Shown here: one piece after another, positions 24,004 through 36,683 of the stretch
Numbering within the stretch: the stretch's first letter is position 1
Layout of the letters: each line of letters starts with the position of its first letter
NCBI GenBank assembly: GCA_964019425.1
Contig: OZ025809.1
Span: 975,588 to 1,039,587 of the forward strand
DNA length: 64,000 nucleotides
Direction: 5' to 3'
Origin: Flectonema sp. DT1601
Taxonomy: Eukaryota > Euglenozoa > Diplonemea > Diplonemida > Diplonemidae
Position numbers and translations under genes: made by a program
The notes under the pieces: generated by a model
The model's database searches: none
Seen by the model: the letters and a program-made list of their open reading frames with translations, nothing else
What the model was told of the DNA's origin: nothing

Positions 24004-24732
24004 ATGCCGAATTCCGAAACTGATGGTGATGAGGGTCAGCAAATAGTTGAAGTAGAACCTGCGGGGGTCGACGTAGAAGCAAGAGGTTATGAAGAGATGG
24101 ATGAGGAAGAAGAGCGGAGTAGTAGTATCAGAGAACTTGTACCACCTCCACCATGGTCTAAGAGATTACATAACGTAATGGTCGGATCATTATCTTTTAG
24201 TAGCATTTTATTAATTATGATCATCGCTACGCGAAGTTGGGGTGTCGGACAAGTCCAACGCCACGCCATGAGTGCCGGACTTTGGAGAGTTTGTAGCAAT
24301 CATCACATCCGCCACAACTCAAATCAAGATTGTGTTGAGTGGAATGTCTTCTGCCCTCCAGCAGAAGGTCTCGCATCAGGTGCAGCAGCTGTCAGTATTA
24401 TCGGATTATTATTAGCGATATTAATGGTTGGGATTGATGCTTTTGAAATGGTTCGCCCAACAGCATTTCGTCTCCACCACGTTACGATGATGATCTTAAA
24501 TCACATATTATGGATATGTATCCTTCTCTCTTGGACATTATGGACTGCACTCATGCCTATCGATTGTGGTAGTGGTCATTCTTTTGGACTGTCAACTGGC
24601 TACACACCTCATGATCACCTTTGGTATTCTTGGGGTTGGATATTTCTAATAAGCATGTGGATGGTTCATTTAATTACAGCAGTCCTACTTACACTAAAAC
24701 ACTTTGGTAAACGTTTACCTTGTGGATTATAA
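24004..24732 (+). CDS. Four-TM claudin/amastin-like membrane protein
   Basis: 242 aa; the first AUG after the acceptor at 23880-23881 (the open frame upstream only begins with GTG). An acidic cytosolic N-terminus of ~55 residues is followed by four hydrophobic helices: about 57-77, 125-150, 160-182 and 205-227. The first extracellular loop carries the claudin-superfamily signature: a Trp after TM1 (SWG), then GLW at 92-94, C97 and C110. Cytoplasmic ends are short. The claudin/PMP22/amastin fold is known from animal tight junctions, fungal Sur7 proteins and trypanosomatid amastins. Here it is probably a surface-membrane protein; which subfamily is unresolved. Confidence 0.82.
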   Translation: MPNSETDGDEGQQIVEVEPAGVDVEARGYEEMDEEEERSSSIRELVPPPPWSKRLHNVMVGSLSFSSILLIMIIATRSWGVGQVQRHAMSAGLWRVCSNHHIRHNSNQDCVEWNVFCPPAEGLASGAAAVSIIGLLLAILMVGIDAFEMVRPTAFRLHHVTMMILNHILWICILLSWTLWTALMPIDCGSGHSFGLSTGYTPHDHLWYSWGWIFLISMWMVHLITAVLLTLKHFGKRLPCGL

Positions 24733-24980
24733 GACCTTCACGTGTGTACTAATACAGCCTTTGATTTCTGACTAATAAGGTTGTTGGTGATGCTGAATTA
24801 ATTTGATCTATTTGTCTCGCTGATCTCTGTCTGTATAATATGGCAGCTTCAGAATTGAGATGTGATCATCGCTGGTAATCGTCAAGACTATGGTACGACG
24901 AATGAAAGGGGTTTTTTTAAAATAATTTAAACTTTTCTTTTGTGTCAAATGTGGTCTCCGCACATATAAAAACCAATCCG

Positions 24981-25020
24981 ATCTGTAACGGCTGCAGCTC
25001 ATCTATAACGACTGCAGCTC
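24981..25020. repeat. 20-bp tandem duplication
   Basis: ATCTGTAACGGCTGCAGCTC is followed directly by a second unit differing at two bases. It lies downstream of the claudin-like gene. Purpose unknown. Confidence 0.85.
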
Positions 25021-25710
25021 ATCATTTCCAGAAGTGAGAAATCGTTTAAGTTTCCAAATCTGAGTACTGATGAGAAGAAAATCTGTTTTAAGGTTTCGGT
25101 CTTCGATACACAGTAATGTTATAATAGTCGAGTTACTGTTTTTAAGATGTAAATGTGTACAATCTCCTCCTTTTCTTAAAAAAACAAAACGGGAAGCGGA
25201 TTTCGACTGGCAGTACGGTGATAAGAGTTGCTTGTTCTCCTCCCTTCTCAATTTTCTCTATTTTAAGAAAGATGCTTTGGAGAATAAAGCTCTCTCTTTG
25301 GGCGGGAGCTCAATAAGTTTTTTTTTTTTTTTTTTTTTGAAAAGTTCTGAACTTCTCGGAACTGTTTATCGTAACCTTTCCTCTCTGAGACAACATTTGT
25401 GTGTCCAGCGAGTGTTCTCGCACCCGTTGGTGAAATAAATGCGTAGAGTGATCTGAGGCATTGGATCTTCTTCGGGTTGTTATTGAACTGATATAAATAT
25501 ATATAACTTCTTTCCGTTTTGTATTGTTATTCGAAATAGTTACAATAGTAGACATGTTCTTGTCGGTACAAATCCTAGACATCGATGATACAGAACTCAA
25601 AAAGCATTTCATCCCCCCCCTTCGTTTGCCATTTGGTAGCGATGAAGGCTGGTGTTTGTATTCTAAGAAAGATTTTACCCCTGCCAAAATAAGCCAGCGA
25701 GTTTAATCAT

Positions 25711-25743
<33 letters not shown>

Positions 25744-26509
25744 GTTATAGTGCGAATTGTTTTTTCCGCGATTTTTTTTTTTTTTTAATTGTTTGTTTGA
25801 GTAAAAAAAAAAAAAAAATACCATTAACAACGTAGTAAAGCTTCTTTTAAAAAAAAAGATTTTTTTTTGATTTCAGTGTTTCTTCTCAATTCGATAAAAG
25901 AATTTGTCGAAGTTAAATTGAGTTGCCGCTACTGGAGACTCACTTCGCTGGTGTTTATTCAAATTATTTAAAAGATGATCAGCTCGTTTCTCGGGAGTAG
26001 TAGTTTTTGTGAAAAATCTAACAATTGAGTTGATTTTGATGATTTGCTAGTTATTTTAATTTTAATTTTTTTTTTTTTTTTTGTCTAGTGAACTCGATTT
26101 TCTAACTCAATCTTCTGCATAGCATTGCATGAACGTTTGACAATCGTTCCCTACTTTCAAAGAAGAAATTGAAGGTCCGCTGGCTTCTCCTACTTTAGTT
26201 CTGTTGAGTTTTTTTATTTTTTTTATTTTAATTTCTCTTCGTTATTTTTGTTCATTTTTTTTTTTTTTTTGGAATTTCCGTAAGTTCAATCAAGAAAACA
26301 CAACAAAAAAAAATAAAATTAAAAAAAAAAACTGCAGAACGAAAAAAAAAAAAAAAAAAAAATGAGTGCAAAAAAAATTTTGAAAGAAATTATAAAACAA
26401 AAAATCAGTTAAAAAAAAAAAACGAAAATCCCCCTACGAGTCAAGTGAATGTGGCATTATCAGCAGAAGAATCAAATGTACTATGATTGGCCACACATAC
26501 ATTTTCACT

Positions 26510-26543
<34 letters not shown>

Positions 26544-27429
26544 CTCAAAAAAGGGACTGCGAAGCTTTTCCTGTGATGTATTTTTTTTTTTCTTTTACGG
26601 TGATAAGTCGTCGTCGCAGTTCTTCCTGGCCACGATAGTCTTGTCACACTACCAAACGTGATCCATGTAATGCATGTGTTCTTGCCAACACGTATCTTTT
26701 TTAGTTTTGTATTTATACGTTGAGATGCCTTTTCTGGCAAACTAATTTTATCTACTTGAAAGAAAAAAAAGAAAAAGAAAAAGAAAAAAAACTGTACAGC
26801 CACCACTGTTTAATTCTCAACAGCTACTCTGCGAATGTTAATTACTATTAGAGAACAGAATGGAGAGGAGAGGGGAAATAAAAGAAAGTAGCAACTCTTG
26901 AGTTTTCTTTGAAGTAGTTGGCTACCGACAATAACATCGTTAGACTCAAGTCGGATATTTATTGTGTCCCTCATGTTTGTTTGTTTCTTGTTGATATCCT
27001 TCATGTAGTGTTTTAGTAATGTTATGTTATAATATCAATTTTATGTGATTTACAATGAAATAGTCTTCTGCTGGACTGTTGGAAAAAGTTGTGTTTTTGT
27101 GTGATGTGTGTTTGTGATGTTGTAACTGAAGCTGTTTTTCCTCTTTTGTTTTTCTCTCTTCGTTTTCAAGGGTGTGACATAGAAAACTGTATTCGCGATC
27201 ATGTCAGCTGTACTGAGGTAGACGTGTAGAAAACTACGCACAGAACTTTGTTAGGCTGATGTGCGCAATACGAGTTCTGGAGCCACCGATTGTTTGTGTT
27301 TGATTCCCCTTATTATTTTCCCTTCTTGAATACAATCCATTGGTTGGACTTCCTGTTTATTGATTCTCATCTCAGTTGGTCATCTGTGACCCTGAGAGAC
27401 GTCTAAAGTAACTCCTGTTGGTATTTCAC

Positions 27430-27475
27430 ACATCCCCTTGTGCGATGTAATGCATCTACGCTTCCTAATATGATA
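27430..27475. repeat. 46-bp direct repeat, left copy
   Basis: The 46-bp block starting ACATCCCCTTGTGCGATGTA recurs exactly at 27622-27667. The two copies bracket the 27480-27623 interspersed element. It is too long for an ordinary target-site duplication, so an unequal exchange or duplication at insertion is possible. Confidence 0.92.
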
Positions 27476-27479
27476 TGAG

Positions 27480-27623
27480 GTATATGGATTACTCTCGAAA
27501 CCTATAGTTACTTTAATATGCTAAGTTGCGCATCACATAGTCACTGTATTTAAAACTAATGTTAAATTATCTTTATGTTTTTATGATACAACACAGTTGT
27601 AATTTTTACAAAATCGAACATAC
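27480..27623. repeat. Interspersed element, copy 2
   Basis: 144 bp related to 22741-22890, shortened by small gaps. It carries no open frame. Flanked by the exact 46-bp direct repeat; its last two bases overlap the right copy. Confidence 0.85.
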
Positions 27624-27667
27624 ATCCCCTTGTGCGATGTAATGCATCTACGCTTCCTAATATGATA
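27622..27667. repeat. 46-bp direct repeat, right copy
   Basis: Exact second copy of 27430-27475, immediately downstream of the interspersed element. Confidence 0.92.
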
Positions 27668-27842
27668 ACTTTGATGCTATGTTAGTTGTCCGAGAAACTG
27701 AAACTGTAGATTTTCTATATAAAGGTGTTTTTTTTCTTGTTTCCCCCCTTTTTCCTTTCTACCTTAAAAAAAAAATACCTTTCTGCGTCTGTGAGAAGAA
27801 TAGGTTACTGTGCTTACTATCCGCAAGATGGATATGTCGGTT

Positions 27843-28032
27843 TCAAGTGACACAACAACATCAGATATAATGGTACCCCTGGTGTCGAATATTTGAAAGC
27901 TGACAGACTCAACAGAACGGTCAACACTACTCGATGTGTACACCACAACAATCGATTCATCTGAGAGTATCGCTACACTTGAATCTCTTTGATCTTCAGT
28001 CTCGGTAGATTTTAATAAAAGTGGAGAACTTG
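27843..28032 (-). pseudogene. Inverted 190-bp fragment of the secreted repeat-protein gene
   Basis: Reverse complement of 59170-59359, an internal part of exon 2 of the secreted repeat protein (encoding VVYTSSSVDRSVESVSF and neighbours). By eye 189 of 190 positions agree; the single difference pairs 28021 with 59181. Similarity stops abruptly at both ends. The fragment lies opposite to the parent gene, so + strand read-through transcription here would make RNA antisense to the parent mRNA. It lies within a repeat cluster, 23 bp from the 28056 dispersed repeat. Confidence 0.95.
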
Positions 28033-28055
28033 AAAAAAATAACTTTAAGATTAGC

Positions 28056-28110
28056 CTTCTATGGTTTACCCCGTGTATTTCCCACCGCCCAATAGGATGC
28101 TATTTCTGGA
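28056..28110. repeat. Dispersed repeat, copy 2
   Basis: Matches 20847-20913 at both ends (CTTCTATGGTT and GGATGCTATTTCTGGA), with a different, shorter middle. Adjacent to the inverted gene fragment. Confidence 0.7.
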
Positions 28111-29014
28111 ACATTTGATTAGCATTTTGCGACAGCAGGTCGTGTTATGAAGTTATGGATGACTGTTACAGTAACGTAGGTCATCACAATTTTTTGACCG
28201 CTGCGTTGAGTCCCTAACTAGAGGAGTAACCCGACGATGATTAATTACTTCTCACGTTTCGCTTTGAAACTCTACACAAAGGTAGCTGTTTGTAGCGGCT
28301 CAGAGAGTTGTGCGTTTTTTTTTTTTTTTTTTTTTGAATTTTTTTAGGTTGTCAAAGTCAATTTTTTTCCTGATTTTTTTTTTTTTTTTTTTTTTCCCAG
28401 ATTTCGTTTGTTACTATAAGTTTTACGTTTTTTTTTTTTTTTTTTATATTAAATTTCTCCGCACCAGAGAAAAAAAGCAAGCCATTCAAAAAAAAAAAAA
28501 AAAAAAAAACACAAGGAAAGGAAAGGTAAGGAAAGAATTTGCGTGGGATATGATTTGGGAGTTAATCAACTGAGAAATAAAGAGAGATTAGTAACAGAAT
28601 TATCCTTTATGAGTGATCGTGTTTTTTATAAAGCATAACTGAACCTCAATTTTTTATTTCTGTTAACTTGAAATGCCGTCCCCAGAGTCGCCTTTTCTAA
28701 CATTTATTGCTTCGACTCAATTACTTTTTATGGACGTTAAACGAACTGTTTTATGTTGTTATTTTTTTTTTTTTTTCTTCTCTTCTTTTGTTGTCTTGTT
28801 TTTGTAAACAAATTAATTAAATGAAAATAATTATAATTTCTTTTATTTACAGGTATTTCCATGGTAATCTTCCTTCTTATGTTTGATTTGGTAAAAGGTT
28901 AAGTTTCCGTATTGATTACTCACAAATTAAAAAATAATAAATAAAACCATTTTTTTCTTTACAGGATACGGAATTAGTTAACAAAGGGAGTGAATTAGTG
29001 AAGAGTCAAAAAAT

Positions 29015-29875
29015 ATGGTTAGTCACAAATACACACGAGAGAGGCTGTATAACCTACAGTACGCGCCTCTCAGTAAGGTGGTGCCAGATAATTTGTATGA
29101 AGAAGTTTTTATCGGAGCTAACAGCAAAGCAGGTTCTGGAGGCGGAAAGACCTTTGTAGCGAGTAAGACGAAATTTGCTGACGTAATCGGTGTAAAGCAA
29201 TATGAGAAGGGAGGAAAAGAAAAAGGCAGCGATGAACGTAAGGAAAAGGTAAAACAAAAGTCCCACAAGGAAGAGGCAGGGGAATCCGAAAATAAAAAGT
29301 ATCAAAATTGGGAAAATGAAAAGTTTTCAAAAGGACTCAGGTGGGGTGAACAGGGGGGAGGTCCAACTCGTAAAATTACTGACTCAACACCTTCACCATC
29401 AGAGGGAAAGTTACAACCACGCTCTCATGTTGATGAGCTATTCGCAGGTAACCAGTCTTCTCAGCCAACTTCAGTGACTGCGCCTCAGCCTCGCCAGGGT
29501 GGATCGAAGTTCATGAAGCACTTTAAACCATCTGATGAACCCGGCTACAACCCCCACCAAACTACTCCAAAGCACTCTGGAGGTACAGAGCAGGAAATTA
29601 TTAAACAGTTTATGGGATCAGCTTCTAGTGTACAGACTCTTGATGCTGCTTCATTTGAGCAGCAGCTCATCGCATCAGCAGCTGTTCAAGGTAGCCCACC
29701 CCCTCCAACACAAGGATTCGTTGATGCAGCGAGTCTCGAAAAAACCCTTCTGCAAAACTCATTATCGTCACAACAACCACAACAGACGGTTCAGCAAAAC
29801 AGTCAGTCGGGCACTTTCGACGCTGCCTCGTTAGAGGCTCAACTATTGGCTAACGTCACTGGTAGTGCTTTTTGA
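29015..29875 (+). CDS. eIF4E-binding protein, 4E-T-like
   Basis: 286 aa in one exon; first AUG after the acceptor at 28963-28964, with an AUG-free 50-nt leader. The N-terminus has YTRERLY (6-12), a perfect YxxxxL-phi eIF4E-binding motif, placed as in animal 4E-T (YTKEELL). A Lys/Glu-rich stretch follows (60-105), then a short SKFMKHFKP motif (164-172) reminiscent of the SRFSKWF region of 4E-T. The Gln/Ser/Pro-rich C-terminus carries three copies of a DAAS(L/F)ExxL(L/I) motif at 210-219, 237-246 and 269-278. 4E-T family proteins repress and decap mRNA in P-bodies; that function is inferred here. The short length compared with animal 4E-T is typical of minimal protist versions. Confidence 0.72.
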   Translation: MVSHKYTRERLYNLQYAPLSKVVPDNLYEEVFIGANSKAGSGGGKTFVASKTKFADVIGVKQYEKGGKEKGSDERKEKVKQKSHKEEAGESENKKYQNWENEKFSKGLRWGEQGGGPTRKITDSTPSPSEGKLQPRSHVDELFAGNQSSQPTSVTAPQPRQGGSKFMKHFKPSDEPGYNPHQTTPKHSGGTEQEIIKQFMGSASSVQTLDAASFEQQLIASAAVQGSPPPPTQGFVDAASLEKTLLQNSLSSQQPQQTVQQNSQSGTFDAASLEAQLLANVTGSAF

Positions 29876-30752
29876 TTTCCCGTACTGGCCCTCACCAACA
29901 CTGACTGAAGACCTTCCATTTTATTTGGAAGTTCTTCTTAAATGCCGAGAGACTTGTCAAGGTTTCCCTTCTACTTATTTCCTTGTTATGCACTACTAGG
30001 CTTTCGAGTTGTTTGTCGCACCAGTACTTTATCATGATTTACCAGCTTTCAAAAGTAAAGTGACATTACGCACTACCGACGCCTTCTCACTTCGACGTTT
30101 TCACGTCTTGTGACAGAAGGGACTTCTTACAAGTCTGTTTAGAAGTCATTGAACAGGTATAGAGTTTTTCTGTCTTCTGGATTGTTGATTTACCTTTCTT
30201 ATTTTTTGCAATTAAAAAAAAAAAAAAAAAAACAGCAATCCACCAGCAGGTGGGGGCCTGCCTCCGTTGTTGACGATGCAGCAGATGATCAGAGCGGGGA
30301 TAGTATGTCTTTTTACCTACCGTATAACACCACCGTGGAATTGCCTTGCCATAGTAAAAAGGAAACAAAACATAATATCAACAGCACTGGGCAACCAGGA
30401 AACCTATTATTCTAAGAAGTCGGTGAGGAGGTGCTGTGATGCTACTCTTTGAAAGCAGTCACATGTGATTACCGCATGGGTACCGTCTTGAACGAAATCC
30501 TTAATAATGATGTCAGACACTTCGACAAGAGTCTTGCAAACAATTTAAAAAAAAAAAAGTAATAATAAAATGAGGTAGAAAGCAGACAGAATGATCAACA
30601 CCTGAGTGCGACAACTTACCTGAAGGAAAAAAAAAAAAAAAAAAAAAAAAAAGAAAAAGGAAAATCCTGGTGACTGGGAGGGTAAGAAAATTGATGACCT
30701 CCTATTTCTTTATTTGTTAAATACACTGTGGAGGAAACAAAAAAAAGAAGAA

Positions 30753-30787
<35 letters not shown>

Positions 30788-31814
30788 TTAAAAATTGAAA
30801 AAACCCGATAAATATAAAAAAACAAGCTGCGACAATAAACTACGAGAATGGTCTCAGCTGGGAGGGGGACGCTCAGGGAGGAAAAAAAAAAATATATTCA
30901 GTCTGAACACCCCCTCTTTATTTTTGTTATATACATGAGGGAGACAAATAAACTGGTATCCCAAAGACACAAAATTCTAGCCAGCTGGAAAACTGGAAGT
31001 ACGAGTGAGGCCTGCATACCACCCCCCGGTAATAGCTAGTTAGGGGATTGTTTGTTAAACCTAACGGTGGAATACTAAGACACATCGACACTGAGGTAAC
31101 AAACAATCAATAACGGGAACAGTTATGATTTATGAAGAAAAACACTACACTGCATCAATCTGAACGAACACGACACTAAGTGCAGTCAGTAGAATAAAAT
31201 GAGGAAAAGCTAAAAGCACTATTACACCTCTGCTTCCTCTCGTCAGTAATTTCTGGTGCGATACGCAATTCCTTTTGCTGCAGTGCCCCTTTTATTTATT
31301 TATTTATTCGTTTTTATTTTTATTTTATTTCTTTGCTGACTGACTGTCCCTGTCCTGGTTCAGGAGAGGAATTGTTGTTTTTTTAATTTTTTTTGTTTTT
31401 TTTTTTTTTTTGGAGGAAATTAACATCACTAATCAGAAATGAAGGGGGGGAATGGGGACCTTTCCCCCTTTTAGTGGGAGAAGGCTGCTTTTTACCCATT
31501 TTAAGAACATCATAAAAATAGTCTTCGTCATCGGTGAAGGAAGTCTAAAGAGAGGATTCTCTTTTTATTAAAAAAAAAACACATTACTATTAGCAGTGCA
31601 TCAAGAATAAAAGTATTTGGGAGAGGGGGGGGTTTTAGAAGTGTTCATTCTGGCACGTCAAATACCAAGTCTCAAGTATAGATAGAAGCCATCTATAAAG
31701 TTACACTGTGGTAATTTTCAAATAATGAGACTGTTGTAGGCACATTGCACAACACACACACCGGTGGAGCTTTTTTTTTTTTTTTATTTGGTTAACGGGT
31801 GCTATTACCCTGGT

Positions 31815-31858
<44 letters not shown>

Positions 31859-32468
31859 AATTTTTTTTTTTTCATTTTTTTCACGGTACGACCAGATGAA
31901 TCCGTTGGCTGCCAGAAACCCCCTCTGGTTGTTAGTTTAGAAAAATGTATGCAATTTGACATCACAGACGAGAACCTGCATCAGACGCTATTGGTCTGCA
32001 TAGAATTCAGGGTGGGAGGAAATTTTTCATTACCTATTTTTTTTTTTTTTGTTGTTGTTGTTACCCTGGGGGAGTCCACTAATTCTTAAAGTTTTATTTT
32101 TCGCGTTATTTTTTTTTTAAATCTTTTTTTTTTTCCTTCTTTTCTTCTTCTTTCTCCTAGTTTTTCTTTTTTTTTTTTTTAAATTTTTTTTTTATTATTA
32201 TTATTATTTTCTTCTCCTTGGCAAGCGTTGGTGTCGAGTACGGTCGGTTATTACTTTTCAGCTATTTATGTTTTGATAACAAAAAAACAAATCATAGTAA
32301 GCTGAAAACTGTGTTGTGAAGCACTTGAACATTCGTGTTTTAATTACGGTGCCTTGATGGTGGGTTCGTTAGGCATTTCTCAAATTAGGTCTTTACCCCG
32401 CAGTCTCTTTTCATTTTATTTTGTTTTATTTTGGTTGTCCTCTCTTTCAGCATTTTACTTTTCAGGCA

Positions 32469-32503
<35 letters not shown>

Positions 32504-32705
32504 CCACCCCACCCGTTTTTCCTTTTTTTTTTCTTTTCCCCCGTTAGTTGATAGTGAACAACGTGAACTGAGGAATACTTTTTTGTCACAACTTCCACCC
32601 CACAGATATCAACAACTCATACTGACAGGACGTAATGCCGAGTATTATTGTATCACTTGAGAGGAGCACTATTATTAAAACCAAACAGGAGGGGGGAAAA
32701 AAAAC
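29876..32705. other. 2.8-kb spacer with splice-like structure and homopolymers
   Basis: Mostly non-coding, with extreme runs: 34 T at 31821-31854, a run of over 30 T from about 32471, and A runs near 30628 and 30758. The 30066-30450 part shows two intron-like segments and is listed separately. An acceptor CCAAACAG (AG 32687-32688) precedes the WD40 gene by 17 nt. Confidence 0.55.
30066..30450 (+). other. Possible small spliced locus or spliced 3' UTR
   Basis: Two segments look like introns of this genome: 30157-30235 (GTATAG...AAACAG, 79 nt, A-run before the acceptor) and 30303-30384 (GTATGT...TCAACAG, 82 nt). Joining across both keeps one frame open for about 74 codons to a TGA at 30448-30450, but no AUG starts that frame. 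An alternative frame in the 67-nt middle exon reads PPLLTMQQMIRAG. It could be 3' UTR of the 4E-T-like gene, a small gene with a missed first exon, or a spliced non-coding RNA. Confidence 0.35.
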
Positions 32706-33818
32706 ATGAAAGCTTTTAAAGCAATAGGAAGTGCAGGAAAGAAAATGATGTGGGGTGGTGGCAGTTCAGCTGAGAAGTCAAAGACAGGACCAGCTGAGGA
32801 AGAAGAAGCTGAAGAAATGGGAGAGTTCGGAGGTGGATCGGCAGCATCATCAGACGACGGTTCAGTTAGAACTTTTAAAGGTCACAAAGCTCCTGTTTAT
32901 GGATGTTCATTTGCACCGAGTGGTGCGAAATTCGTATCCGGCGGAAGAGACGGTACTCTCATACTTTGGAACGTTGAAGACATAGTTTGTGATGACCCTG
33001 TTGTTCGAGTTGTTAAAGAACACCCCGGAGTAGTCCTCAGCTGTAAATACTCACCAACAGGTGACTTAGTAGCCTCTGGATCTGATGATAAAGGTGTCTA
33101 TTTAGTAGATCCAAAGAATGCTAAACTAAAAGCATCACTAAAAGGACACACGTCAAAGGTGTACGGAGTCACATTCACTCCAAGAGGTTCTACTAGCCCT
33201 GGTGAATTCTTAGCATCTGTCTCTTTGGATCATACTGTAAGACTTTGGTCTTTAGAAAAAGAAAAACAGGCGGGAGTACTAAAAGGTCATAATGACAATG
33301 TATTTGCAGTCGAGTATAGTCAAGATGGTAAACTACTTGCGACAGGAGGTGATGATCACATTGTTAGACTTTGGGATTGGAGAACTGGAAAGAGTACATC
33401 AAAGTTAAAGGCTCACAAATCAACTGTTTGGGGTGTCTGTTGGGGGAATAACGACCAAGAAATTGTAAGTTGTACAATGGGTCATGAGATCTTCTCTTGG
33501 GATGTGAGAATGGGAACTACAAAATGGAAAGTATTTGGAGCTCATGACAAGAAACCAATTCATAATGCTTTATTCTCTGAGGACTCAAAATATGTTCTAA
33601 CTGGAGGAAGAGATAAATCAGTTCAAATACGAAACACATCAAATGGAGAACTCTCAGGTGAATACTCTGGACACACAGGAACTGTTTACAACCTCGCGTT
33701 TCATCCGATGGGCGGATATCTTTTAACCTGTTCAGTTGATCAATCGTTAAAATTGTGGCCTTATCCTAACCAGAACCATCAAGTAAAACTTATGAAGGGA
33801 ACTGGAGATGATGTTTAG
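32706..33818 (+). CDS. WD40-repeat protein
   Basis: 370 aa. A ~55-residue N-terminus rich in Gly, Glu and Ser (WGGGSS, EEEEAEE) precedes about seven WD repeats that fill residues 55-365, for example FVSGGRDGTLILWN, LASVSLDHTVRLWS, LATGGDDHIVRLWDW and LTCSVDQSLKLWPY. This would make one seven-bladed beta-propeller and no other domain. I cannot assign an orthologue. The acceptor AG at 32687-32688 leaves a 17-nt leader with no earlier AUG. Confidence 0.9.
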   Translation: MKAFKAIGSAGKKMMWGGGSSAEKSKTGPAEEEEAEEMGEFGGGSAASSDDGSVRTFKGHKAPVYGCSFAPSGAKFVSGGRDGTLILWNVEDIVCDDPVVRVVKEHPGVVLSCKYSPTGDLVASGSDDKGVYLVDPKNAKLKASLKGHTSKVYGVTFTPRGSTSPGEFLASVSLDHTVRLWSLEKEKQAGVLKGHNDNVFAVEYSQDGKLLATGGDDHIVRLWDWRTGKSTSKLKAHKSTVWGVCWGNNDQEIVSCTMGHEIFSWDVRMGTTKWKVFGAHDKKPIHNALFSEDSKYVLTGGRDKSVQIRNTSNGELSGEYSGHTGTVYNLAFHPMGGYLLTCSVDQSLKLWPYPNQNHQVKLMKGTGDDV

Positions 33819-36351
<2,533 letters not shown>

Positions 36352-36683
36352 GAGACTAGTCAGAATTCTATTTTGGGCAGCACAACATTTTTCTTTTTCC
36401 GGACTAGTCGGGTAGTTCAGTTCCCTCTCTTCATCACGAAGAAATGTTATTCAATTTCTTCTTTTCTTTTTGCCTGCTTTAGCTTTTTAGACATGTACAG
36501 TTGTGTTCTTTTTACTTTTGTTCTCTTCCTTTTGAGCGACCTGCAAACGTTTTCATTTAATTCTCTTAAACAGAAGAAATCTCAGATCAGTATTTAGCTA
36601 CGGAACCAGAACCTTGGGAATAACACCTGTTTAGTATTTAGTCATTTCAATCCTCACAGAAACAGTAATAGAAGTGAAACAGA
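36352..36683. other. Short spacer
   Basis: Tubulin 3' UTR and leader of the next gene. No other feature is seen. An acceptor TCCTCACAG (AG 36658-36659) lies 24 nt before the next AUG. Confidence 0.5.

Larger units (their letters stand above)
24733..29014. other. 4.3-kb gene-poor spacer with repeats and gene fragment
   Basis: No complete gene is visible. It contains very long T and A runs (about 25716-25743, 26511-26539, 28317-28335), a 20-bp tandem repeat, a duplicated 46-bp block, an interspersed element and an inverted gene fragment, all listed separately. A 50-codon frame around 25554-25706 exists but lacks support. The acceptor for the next gene is TTTACAG with AG at 28963-28964. Confidence 0.6.

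Noticed and set aside
25554-25706. Fifty-codon frame ending FTPAKISQRV
   Set aside because: No acceptor or leader pattern, no recognisable domain, and it sits between long homopolymers. Chance cannot be excluded.
18947-32705. Possible transposon or virus-like element in the repeat-rich zone
   Set aside because: No transposase, integrase, reverse transcriptase or capsid-like frame and no long terminal repeats were seen; only short non-coding repeats and a host gene fragment.
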